From positions 13,079,386-13,143,385 of the forward strand of contig NC_088306.1 of NCBI RefSeq assembly GCF_032854445.1: DNA of 64,000 bases, written 5' to 3'. Shown piece by piece: positions 31,332 through 43,300 of this stretch (positions are counted from its first letter, which is position 1; every line of letters begins with the position of its first letter). The notes under the pieces were generated by a model that saw only the letters and a list, made by a program, of their open reading frames with translations, did no database searches and had not been told where the DNA came from. The DNA is from Liolophura sinensis. Taxonomy: Eukaryota; Mollusca; Polyplacophora; Chitonida; Chitonidae. Both the position numbers and the translations under genes were made by a program.

Positions 31332-34300
31332 CTGTGGCGGAAGAACAAACACTGTCATAATACATATTGAACACAAGACTGGTCGTTGCATGAGGTAGAG
31401 AAGGCTTGACGGAAGAATTGGCATTGTTCAGAATCTTGTTAGTTATTTTAAACGTGAATACCTTTACCTGTACACACGAAATAAGTGATGTAGGTGGTGG
31501 CAGAAAACTAGGCATTCCTAAATCAAGACTTTACCACATTATATTCAAGAATTAAGTTCCCACACAGTAAAACATGCATCATGTAATATCTTCACCTATT
31601 ACCAAATGTTTTTGGGTAGAGGAAACATGCATCCAAAGTCAAAATTTCCATCTGCTGCTACAAAAGATTACTCCAGCTAATTTTTTGCACAAACCTTTTG
31701 TATAGCTGAGCTTGTAATTTTGGAAACTGACAAGTGAATCCATCTGTGAAGGGAGGTAACTTTGAGTCCTCTGTGGTAATATTATCTGCCACATGCTGCT
31801 GTCTTGTCATCTCTAGCAACATCAGGTGGCGCTTCACATACATATTGAGTAAATCTTGATAAATTGGGTATTCCACAGAGTTAATGCGTTCTGCATTGGC
31901 TTGAAGACGTTTGTTAACCATTTGTTTGTTGAGTGACAACAGATTTTCCTGTTAAAATGGACAGCAATGTTGAAATGAGAAGAAAACACAAAAATAATGC
32001 CAAAATCAGATGAAAGAGCGTCAAAACTTTTTGGGGATTTTTTTTTTTAAAGAGAAAAGGACATTGGAAAATATTTTTGTATGGTGGGTATTTGGGACCA
32101 ACTTTTGGTATTTATCGTTGTTGCATAATAATGTTCTAAATAAGGATGTGAGGCTTGTCTAATAAATTTATTTGAAAGTAAATTTGTTGTTTATATCGAA
32201 ACATATGCATTTAACCTAAATTATGATAATATTTATGAACATATTAAAAATATAATATATGATCCAAATTGAGGTTTAATACATTTGTTAGCTGAAAAGA
32301 CCAAATTCTAGCGCAAAAATATTTATGACATTATTAAAAAAATACCCACCATACAAAAATCATTTTCAAGTGTCTTTTTCTCATTTAGGAAAAATCGGAG
32401 AAAATAAATGTCATTTTTATGTTTTCTCCACCTTTAAAGTATAAAAACTAGGGTTGGCAATATTTACTACCACGTTCCTACTTTCACAAAAACTTTTTAT
32501 TCACGACTTTTCAAGTCCCAAACATTAAGGCGTCTTAATTTGTAATTTAAAATCTTCTGTAAACTTTCTCTTTCTCAATGCCTTCTCACAAAATATTAAA
32601 AAGTAATCAAAATTGGCTCAATGAGTCTTTAATTCACAAAAGGTTTGCTGATGGCATAAAATCATTATTCTTTTAAGACGAAAAAAAAAAAGCATGATCT
32701 TAAATATCCAAGCATTTATGCATACAGGCTTGTAATTCATTTTTAAAAGTCCACATCAGTTCAAGGAACAGAAATCTGTTGCTACATGTACAGTAGTACA
32801 GTCAATAGAATTCACAATGTAAACCAGAGCTGTATCAAAATCATACCACATCATTGTAATAGCCCACAACTGCCAATGTCTCCTTTCTGACCAGCTTAGA
32901 GCTCACAACCATGGCAACATACACAATCAAGCAGGTCATCACCACGGCAACCAGTTTGGGTATGAAAAGACTTGATAGTGTCTGATTAAAAAAAAAATTA
33001 CATGATTTAATAAATAGTCAAAACTTTTCTGTTCTGAATAAAGAATAATGAAAACTAAGTTTTCTCAGCAATAATGCACAGATAACTTACATGGACTAAA
33101 TATGAAAGAATGTAACTTGCTTGCAGATTTAAAATCTCTAATGTCAAGTTGCCAGAGAGTCCTTCCAAAGCCACAAAAAGTGCAGTCAACGGTTAATTTA
33201 CTGGAGAGACCAAAGTGTGCAGTGATATGTAAAGTTGTCAGTGACGTCAAATTATGCAGTCATATGTCAATGCCAGAGAAGCCTTCACAAGCCAAAAAGT
33301 GCGCAACCAACTGTCAAGTTGCCAGATAGGCCTTCCCAAGCCAGAAAGCGTGCAGTCAAATGTCAAGCTGCATGAGAGGCCTTCCCAAGCCACAATGTGT
33401 GAACTTAAATGTCAAGTGGCTAGAGATGGTCTTTCCCAGCCATAAAGTGTGCTGTCAACTGTCGTTACCAGAGAGGGCTTCATAAGCCAAAGAGTGTGCA
33501 GTCAAGTTGCCAGAGAGGCCTTGCCGAGCCATAAAGTGTGCTGTCAAGTTGCCAGAGAGGCCTTCCCAAGCCAGAAAGTAAATTTTCAAATGTCTAATAC
33601 CCAGGGAGTGTGCAGTCAAATGTCAAGCTGCCCGAGAGGCCTTTCCACAGCACAAAGTGGGTTTTCAAATGTCAAATACCCAGGGAGGCCTTCCCAAGCC
33701 ACAAATATATGAATCTAAAGTGTGAAGTTAAATGTCAAGTTCCTAACGAGGCCTTCACAAGCTAAAAAGCGTGCAGTCAAGTTGCCAGAGAGGCCTTCAC
33801 AAGCCAAAGAGTGTGCAGTCAAGTTGCCAGAGAGGCCTTGCCAAGCCATAAAGTGTGCTGTCAAGTTTTCAGATAGGCCTCCCCAAGCCATAAAGTGTGC
33901 TGTCAAGTTGCCAGAGAGGCCTTCCCAAGCCAGAAAGTACATTTTCAAATGTCTAATACCCAGGGAGGCCTTCCCAAGCCACAAAGTGTGAAGTTAAATG
34001 TCAAATTAATAGAGAGGTCTTCCCAAGCCAAACAGTGTGCCGAAACAAAGCAGCCAGCTTTTACAAAATTTAATGAGCGATGTGACACAAAATTGGTTGA
34101 CTTTTCTCTTTGCTGCTTACACGAAGACATGTCTAAAGCCTACAATTCATGTGATTAAGTTTACCATTGCTCATGTGACTGTTGTTCTGTTTTCACTTGC
34201 ATGGTAAGCATGGTACATAAACTTCTGTTAGAAGCATGCATATCACAAATTAAAGCCATGATTCAGATGTGTACTACAGTGTATACTGATACCTTGGTGA

Positions 34301-37300
34301 TGAGTCTTTTCACAGCGCTTTGTTTCTTACTAACACAGCATGTCACCAGGGGGCAGTGCTGGGCTCTTTCCGAAGATGTCTCGCCTACAGTGGTAAAAAT
34401 GTGACAATACAGAAGTATTCAACACAAACAGTCACAAGAAGAAGAAAGTTGAGAGACAGGGCCATCCTTCAAAAATTCTGTGTTGGGTGTAACCTAACCG
34501 TATGGGAAAAATGGGCATTCAGAGGGGAATCATTCTTCTTTATACTAGCTCACGAAGGAGACTTTGGAGCAGAGCCCTCTTTAGAAGATCCATTGGGTTA
34601 TGCCCAATGTATACGTTTTTAAGGATGGTTCACGCTTATTTTGTTCTTCGTTTGGAATGTTGTATGGTAGTACATCTTCCTAAATGTTTATGTAAACATG
34701 TACCTTGGCCCCAAAGCCCACAGGAGCCAAGACAGTGCACTAAATAATGACTTCTATGAGTGTCATAGTTAGGTACAAAGCTACCAAAGAAATATCATTT
34801 CAAGATAACACCTTTTAAGCTAACCTTGACATTCTTTTTACTGTAATCAGATGCTAACGCTCAGGAAAAAACTTAAGCTACCACTGTGCATTTGGTTTGT
34901 AATTAGACTATCACTGACTTGATGGTCTGTAATATTTGCAAGAGGAGTGGCCCTAAAACCAGTATATAAACAAAACTTGCCTTTGTTTTCACTGCAGTCC
35001 ACGTACAGTGGATATCCACAAAGGAGGAGTCGACTGACCCGATATGCCTTCACTAATCGGTGAACTAACCACAGAAAGTCTATAATTGCCATGAAAACAA
35101 TGAAGATAATCAGCTCTGTTTTAAATGTCAAGCCCGTAGTCTGAGTGGGCGGTGGGCTGTCCTCCGAGACAGTGCGGTAAACTGGAGCGATGTCATCGCC
35201 TTGGTCACCATTGAACCACAGGTTGTAGACGTGAACAATGGGTGGCACAGCAACAAACGATGATGAGGCAGATTCTGCGTTTGGAGGGCGATATGATTCT
35301 TCCCCAGGAACAAAATCACCCAGGAGTGGTAACGGTGGTTTCGGCATAGACAAATCTGAGAAAACATAGACAATAAAACTTAAGAGCTCATTAATGTGTT
35401 GTGTTTGTATTCTGCAGCTGATTTAACTTAGTCACAATTTAATGATGAAATATCTCCTGCCACTGGGGAACATTTTCCGCCTAAGCTGTTTAGTCTACTG
35501 ATCGTTTCTGCCTTAGCAGGGGGCCTCCATGGCTCAGTTGGTTAGCGCGCTAGCACAGCGTAATGACCCAGGAGTCTCTCACCAATGCAGTCGCTGTGAG
35601 TTCAAGTCCAGCTCATGCTGGCTTCCTCTCCGGCTGTACATCGCAAGGCCTGTCAACAACCTGCGGATGGTTGTGGGTTTCTCCCGGGCTCTGCCCGGTT
35701 TCCTCCCACCATAATGCTGGCTGCCGTCGTATAAGTGAAATATTCTTGAGTAGGGCGTAAAACACCAATCAAATCAATTAAATTAAATCAATCTGCCTTA
35801 GCAATGATGTTTTGTGGGCAAACTGGTGATGCAGTACTTGTGCTACAAGAGAAAAAGGTTAATCTGGCTTGAGCCCGACAAGCCCCAGCACATGAACAGC
35901 TTCCCCATTGGGATGATGGCACTATAGCCATTTGTATAAGTAGCTTTTATTTATTCATAACACAAGTGTAACACCCATTTTTGAATCTATATTCTGTTTC
36001 TGTAAGGCAAATCTGTTTTGAAATTTCCCATCATAGAAAAACTATTCTCAATTTTTATATGGTCCATAATGGGTGAACTTAAGAGATCAAGCTGGACCCA
36101 AGTATTGAAACGTTTCTATTGCTCTCTTTTTCAATATTATGCTGCATATGCTAAACAGACATGCTTGTGTCTATCAAAAACATTAAGATATATGAGAGGG
36201 ATTTGTCATTAGAAAGTGTAATCATGTACCAGGTGAACAGTCAAGTTCCTTATGGATAACAACAGTGGCCTCCGTGGCTAAGTTGGTTAGCGCGCTATTG
36301 CAGCGTAATGACTCAGGAGTGTCTCACAAATGCAGTCGCTCTGAGTTCAAGTCCAGCTCATGCTGGCTTGCCAGCAACCTGCGGATGGTCGTGGGTTTCC
36401 CCCAGGTTCAGCACAGTTTCCACCCACCATAATGATGGCCACCATTGTATAAGTGAAATATTCTTGAGTACACCGTAAAATTTATTTATTTATTTGATTG
36501 GTGTTTTATGCCGTACTCAAGAATATTTCACTTATATGATGGCGGACACCGTAAAACACCAATCAAATAAATAAATAAATATGGATAACAACTCTGTGTT
36601 TATTAGCTGGTAATGTTTTGGTATAGCTTCTAATACAGTTCTCAAACCATGTGACATACAGCATAACTTATGCATATATATATATATCTGTCCAATGTGA
36701 TAAATGTTAAGAATAAGTATGACCTGAAAGGTGTGAAAAAAAATGAATTGAGATCAGGTGAGTTGAGATAAGCTAGTACATGAAAGATGTGAAAAAAAAT
36801 ATAGTGAGGTGACCTCAGCGGATTACTGGGTGGAGGGGTTAAGGCGGTCTTTCTCCAGTTGGATGAGGTGGAGGCACTCTGTAAGTGGTAACCTTCATCT
36901 CCGTTAACTCGGGGTGGTGATAACGACACCTTAACCGCCTTAACTCCTCCACCCAGTAATCCGCAGAGGCCAACTCACCATATTTTTTTTCACATCTTTC
37001 ATGTGCTAACTGATCTCAACTCACCTGTCCCTGTTCACCTGATCTCAATTCACTTTTTTTTCACACCTTTCAGGTCATACTTATTCATAAGATTTATCAC
37101 TCTAGATAGGTATATATATGCATAAGTTATGCTGTATGTAACATGGTTTGAGAACGGTATCAGGCGCTATACCGAAACCTTACCATCTAATAAACACAGG
37201 AGTTGTTATCCATACGAAACTTGCCTGTTCACCTATACAACCCCAGCTCCTATATGCCTCTGAAAGAAGTTATCATGTACCAATTCCAACTGCAAACTGT

Positions 37301-40300
37301 GAAAAACTAGATTCCAGTCCCATCCACTCCATGAATGGTCGGTTGTCCTGTCGTTTTAACAGCGTTCGGAAGTTCTTGACGGTGCCGTGGATGAACTTGG
37401 CTCCGTCCAGCCATCGACTGGAGGCCAAGCTCACATAACTCTGCTGGATGTCAAACACCAACTTCTCCATCAAGTAGTTGGCATAATAGTTGTAGTTGTC
37501 TCTGAGAAACAAAAAGCAGAGGATTTTAATTGGCTTATCACCATGTCCACTGAGTTTGGAAAAAAGTTGGATTGAATGGATTGAATCTTTAAGAAAAATA
37601 GTTTTCTTAAACCCTAAATTTTTAAAGAACTGACTATTTCTTAACTGTAGGTATGGCAGGGAAATGCTGAAAATAATCTTAACAACTGTGCTGATTGTAC
37701 AGGAATACATGTATAACAATATCTTAACCACACATTGACAGCTTTCGCCATTTCGTGGAGACTAGATAATATGTGGACAGTTCATTGATTGAATAGAATA
37801 TTTATCCTCTTTACAGTGGAGCGGATAGCGGACTGGATAGAACAGATCACAGCTGGAATAGAACAACAGAATATTTATCCTCTTTATAGTGGAGCAGATA
37901 GCGGACTGGATAGAACAGATCATAGCTGTAATAGAACAACAGAATATTTTATCTTCTTCACACTGGAGTGGATAGCAGACTGGATAAAACAGGTCATAGC
38001 TGGAATAGAACAACAGAATATTTATCCTCTTTATGGTGGAGCAGATAGCGGACTGGATAGAACAGATCACAGCTGGAATAGAACAACAGAATATTTATCC
38101 TCTTTATGGTAGAGCAGATAAGCGGACTGGATAGAACAGATTATAGCTGGAATAGAACAACTGAATATTTATCCTCTACAGTGGAGCGGATAGTGGACTG
38201 GATAAAACAGATCATTGCTGGAATAGAACAACAGAATATTTATCTTCTTTATAGTTGAGTGGATAGTGGACTGGATAAAACAGATCACAGCTGTAATAGA
38301 ACAACAGAATATTTTATCTTCTTCACACTGGAGCGGATAGCGGACTGGATAGAACAGATCATTACTGGAATAGAACAACAGAATATTTATCCTCTTTATA
38401 GTGGAGCAGATAGCGGACTGGATAGAACAGATCACTGCTTAAACAGAACAACAGAATATTTATCCTCTTTATAGTGGAGCAGATAGCAGACTGGATAGAA
38501 CAGATCATACCTGGAATAGAACAACAGAATATTTATCCTCTTTATAGTGGAGCAGATAGCGGACTGGATAGAACAGATCACAGCTGGAATAGAACAACAG
38601 AATATTTATCCTCTTTACAGTGGAGCAGATAGCGGACTGGATAGAACAGATCATAGCTGGAATAGAACAACAGAATTTTTATCTTCTTTATGGTCGAGCA
38701 GATAGCGGACTGGATAGAACAGATCATAGCTGGAATAGAACAACAGAATATTTATCCTCTTTATGGTCGAGCAGATAGCGGACTGGATAGAACAGATCAC
38801 AGCTGGAATAGAACAACAGAATTTTTTATCTTCTTTATGGTCGAGCAGATAGCGGACTGGATAGAACAGATCATAGCTGGAATAGAACAACAGAATATTT
38901 ATCCTCTTTATGGTCGAGCAGATAGCAGACTGGATAGAACAGATCATAGCTGGAATAGAACAACAGAATTTTTTATCTTCTTTATGGTCGAGCAGATAGC
39001 GGACTGGATAGAACAGATCATAGCTGGAATAGAACAACAGAATATTTATCCTCTTTATGGTCGAGCAGATAGCAGACTGGATAGAACAGATCATAGCTGG
39101 AATAGAACAACAGAATTTTTATCTTCTTTATGGTCGAGCAGATAGCGGACTGGATAGAACAGATCATAGCTGGAATAGAACAACAGAATTTTTATCTTCT
39201 TTAAACTGGAGGGGATCGTAGACTGCATAAAACAGATTACTGCTTGAATAGAACATTTATGCTCACTACAGTGGAGGAACAGGTGGACTGGATAGAACAG
39301 ATCAATGCTGGAATAGAACATTTATGCTCACTACAGTGGAGGAACTGGTGGACTGGATAGAACTGATCAATGCTGGAATAGAACATTTATGCTCACTACA
39401 GTGGTGGAACAGGTGGACTGGATAGAACTGATCAATGCTGGAATAGAACATTTATGCTCACTACAGTAGAGGAACTGGTGGACTGGATAGAACAGGTCAA
39501 TGCTGGAATGGAACATTTATGCTCACTACAGTGGTGGAACTGGTGGACTGGACAGAACAGATCAATGATGGAAGAGAACATCTATGCTCACTACAGTGGA
39601 GGAACTGGTGGACTGGACAGAACAGATCAATGCTGGACTAGAACATTTATGCTCACTACAGTGGAGGAACTGGTGGACTGGACAGAACAGATCAATGCTG
39701 GAAGAGAACATTTATGCTCACTACAGTGGAGGAACTGGTGGACTGGACAGAACAGATCAATGCTGGACTAGAACATTTATGCTCACTACAGTGGAGGAAC
39801 TGGTGGACTGGACAGAACAGATCAATGCTGGAAGAGAACATTTATGCTCACTACAGTGGAGGAACTGGTGGACTGGACAGAACAGATCAATGCTGGACTA
39901 GAACATCTATGCTCATTACAGTGGAGGAACTGGTGGACTGGACAGAACAGAAAGAACAGTAGAATGTTTATCCTCACTATAGTGAATGAACCTTCACAAT
40001 GCCAAGGTTTTTTTCTGGTTTGTTGCAGGAGATCTACTGACTGACTTGAAAAATAAAACCATATCTTCTCCTCATACTTTAATCTAAAATCAATGCTGGT
40101 GGATAGTGAGACCTCAAGTCTTGCATGACGAACAGGATGAGTGATTCCCTCTTACACTTCACTGGTTCAACCATGTTATTTGTATTCAAACTGAACTTGA
40201 ATTATCCACCAAAAATGTTAGAGTCCACCCTGTGGTATAATGAGAATGGTGGGCATCAGCATATCACTGGAAGCCAAGGATTTTCCCAACTGGGCGCCCA

Positions 40301-43300
40301 TATACATTACATATGTTAATATACACAACAATAAATCAAATTGAAACAAACCTTGCTCTTGTTAGCTGCTCTGAAAATTCCTCTAAAACTTTCTTAGTAT
40401 GGCTGATGAGCTTCTCACTCATTTCCTTCCACAAATCTGGAGTAGTTGCCAGAGAAAGTGCTTGCTTCTTCTGTAACACAGGGCACAACAACAACCACAG
40501 TGTAAAGGTGTAGGTGCTGACACATTTTACATGCACAAAAACACTGTAATTATAAAGAAATAACGGTCTGATGTTTGTGGGAAATCACATAAGATTTTGT
40601 ATATGATAATGCTGACCTGTTCGACCTCTGTGATAACTGTGTGTATCTCCAGGTCACATACAGATTAAGAATATGATAATGCTGACCTGTTGGACCTCTG
40701 TGATAACTCTGTGTATCTCCAGGTCACATGCTGACTTAGTATATGATAATGCTGACCTGTTCGACCTCTGTGATAACTCTGTGTATCTCCAGGTCACATG
40801 CTGACTTAGCATATGATAATGCTGACCTGTTCGACCTCTGTGATAACTCTGTGTATCTCCAGGTCACATGCTGACTTAGCATATGATAATGCTGACCTGT
40901 TCGACCTCTGTGATAACTGCGTATCTCCAGGTCACATGCTGACTTAGCATATGATAATGCTGACCTGTTCGACCTCTGTGATAACTCTGTGTATCTCCAG
41001 GTCACATGCTGACTTAGTATATGATAATGCTGACCTGTTCGACCTCTGTGATAACTCTGTGTATCTCCAGGTCACATGCTGACTTAGTATATGATAATGC
41101 TGACCTGTTCAACCTCTGTGATAACTCTGTGTATTTCCAGGTCACAGGCAGACTTAGTATATGATAATACTGACCTACCCGACCTCTGTGATAGCTTTGC
41201 ATATCTACAGGTTAAAGGTAGACTTAGTATATGATAACGCTGACCTGTTGGACCTCTGTGATAACTGCGTATCTCCAGGTTACAGACAGACTTAGTATAT
41301 GATAATGCTGACCTGTTCGACCTCTGTGATAACTCTGCGTATCTCAAGGTCACATGCAGATTTTGTGAGGTTAGCCTCCACACTCTGTCGTCTCATTTCT
41401 GTCAGCAGGTGACGCTGCATCTTGGCCAACTCCAGGCTGTTGAGCGCCTTCTGTAACACGGTCTGGTGACGGTACTGCTGTATAAAGGACACCGACTCAC
41501 TGAAATTATAAGCATTTATTTACATACAGACAGTACTCTCAGCATTTCACTCACATGCTGCATCAAGTTCATGTGGATAAACAAGACAGCTTTGTTGAAT
41601 GCACACACATATGCATGTGCAAGATTCAGTTCAGTTCTGATTTTTGGGGAATACATGTAGTTTTCACTTGAAATCGGACTAAATCACTTGCCGGCAGCAG
41701 TTTCATTAGAACCTCAGTTGATGAATCTACCTCAGTTGAAGAATTGAAATATTTATATATTAATGTGTGAAGGATGAGGTTCAGTATTTGTTCCTAGTTA
41801 GACACTTCTGTGTATCTGTCAAACCGCAAAAATGACATTTTCAAAAAAGGGCATATAAATCTATTAAATACTCAATACTGATAGTTAATAAGGCTGAGTT
41901 TATGTATATTTTCCGCCAACTCTTCATAATTTTTGAAAATATGTCCTTCATGTTCAACGTTTACCATCTGTCAGAACCATTTAGCTCATTATTGAAAAAT
42001 CAACCAAGCAATAACAATCATCTCAAATTTCTCCTAGAGATGGTTCATTACTCAACACAGGGTTGTAGTAATATGTCAGTGGAGAATATCAGGGTTAGAG
42101 TTCCATCAAGCCCCAGAAGACGCTTGGCATCCATATTTTATAATCAAGTTTGTAATCAGTTTATAATAATGCCTTTTTCTGCCATCACCAGACACTACCC
42201 TTCTCATCTTAAAACTGATGATTCTTTGTAAGTTTGGCATTCTGAGTAATTTTGAAAGAGATTTTACTTGGGAAACTTTAAGTACCAATTATTTTCAGTA
42301 TTATAATAACAACACTTAACTTGTACGTGGCAAGGTCTGCCTGCAACCTGCAGATGGTCGTGGGTTTCCACCAGGCTCTGCCCGGTTTCCTCCTACTATA
42401 ATACTGGCCGTCGTCGTATAAGTGAAAAATTCTTGAGTACGGCGTAAAACACCAATCAAATAAATAAATGAATAAATTGACGTCAGACAAGAAAATCTAA
42501 ATGCAGACGAAAGGGAGATAACAAAGCATAGGTGCACATTAAGGGGAGATAATCTCACCTATTAAGAGCAATCCACAGCAGCACAAATGTGGTAAGGGAG
42601 ATCACCAGACAGTACACAAACTGGAAGGTGAAATAGATTACAGCAAATACCAGGTGACGCAGCTCAAAATGTGACACATCATCTGTATTTGGGTCACCTG
42701 TCAAAAAATATTTAAAGAAAATTTTGATGCTTAGAAAGGGCTATAGATCAGATAATACACAGGCAATATACTGCAGTATGATAAACAAGCCCCATAACCA
42801 ATGAAGTGTGAAGTGTCTTTTTTGTAAAATCAGCCCTTATGTTTGGATAATGTACTCTTAAATATTTATCCCATACACAGACACATGTATGTTCTTATGT
42901 GTGCACAGATAAAGAGAGTTAAACTGTTCAAAGTTTTCCAGTATACAACTATACAATGGTATTAATTTTTGTCTTGTGCAAATAACACTCCACATGCCTC
43001 TAGCTGGTCAAATTGACTACGCAACATCTAAACTTCTCATTGCTGCACACATTTTTCTGATGGTCATTGGATCAAGTATGAAAAAATCCAGGCTGTGTTA
43101 TACAATTGCATTTTAAATACAACCCTGATACGATTAAACATGTGAATATAATTTTGAGAACTTGCCCTTATGTGGAATTTTGGTTGTTGTGTACAGGAAG
43201 TACAGGCATTTTACACCTTAACAATAGGGGGTTTTAGGAAATTTTTTGAAGAAAATTAAGAGCATTCATGGGAATATACAGAAATACCACAACCCTGTCA

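Noticed and set aside
33715-33991. 89-codon ORFs on both strands
   Set aside because: Repeat by-products of the 40-50-bp array.
34911-35000. GC-AG donor for gene B exon 20 (AAAG before GCAAGT)
   Set aside because: It would leave phase 1 while the next exon needs phase 0; a GTCAGT donor further on fits.
35519-35620. tRNA gene
   Set aside because: A- and B-boxes are present but the sequence does not fold into a full tRNA and belongs to the SINE head.
35519-35760. ORFs of 60-70 codons recurring at several places (also 51815, 61768, 62656)
   Set aside because: All lie within SINE family 1 copies and share the same translated consensus.
36642-36929. 95-codon minus-strand ORF with hydrophobic stretch
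   Set aside because: It lies in the arm and loop of the large foldback and is explained by that structure.
38651-39145. ORFs of about 150 codons on both strands
   Set aside because: By-products of the 73-bp minisatellite; both strands are open with repeating peptides.
39454-39901. Overlapping 105-codon plus-strand ORFs
   Set aside because: Generated by the 130-bp dimer of the 65-bp repeat; no start context or neighbouring exons.
40336-41005. Repetitive ORF peptides such as [13 protein letters not shown]
   Set aside because: These read through the donor into intron copies; the real exon ends at 41313.
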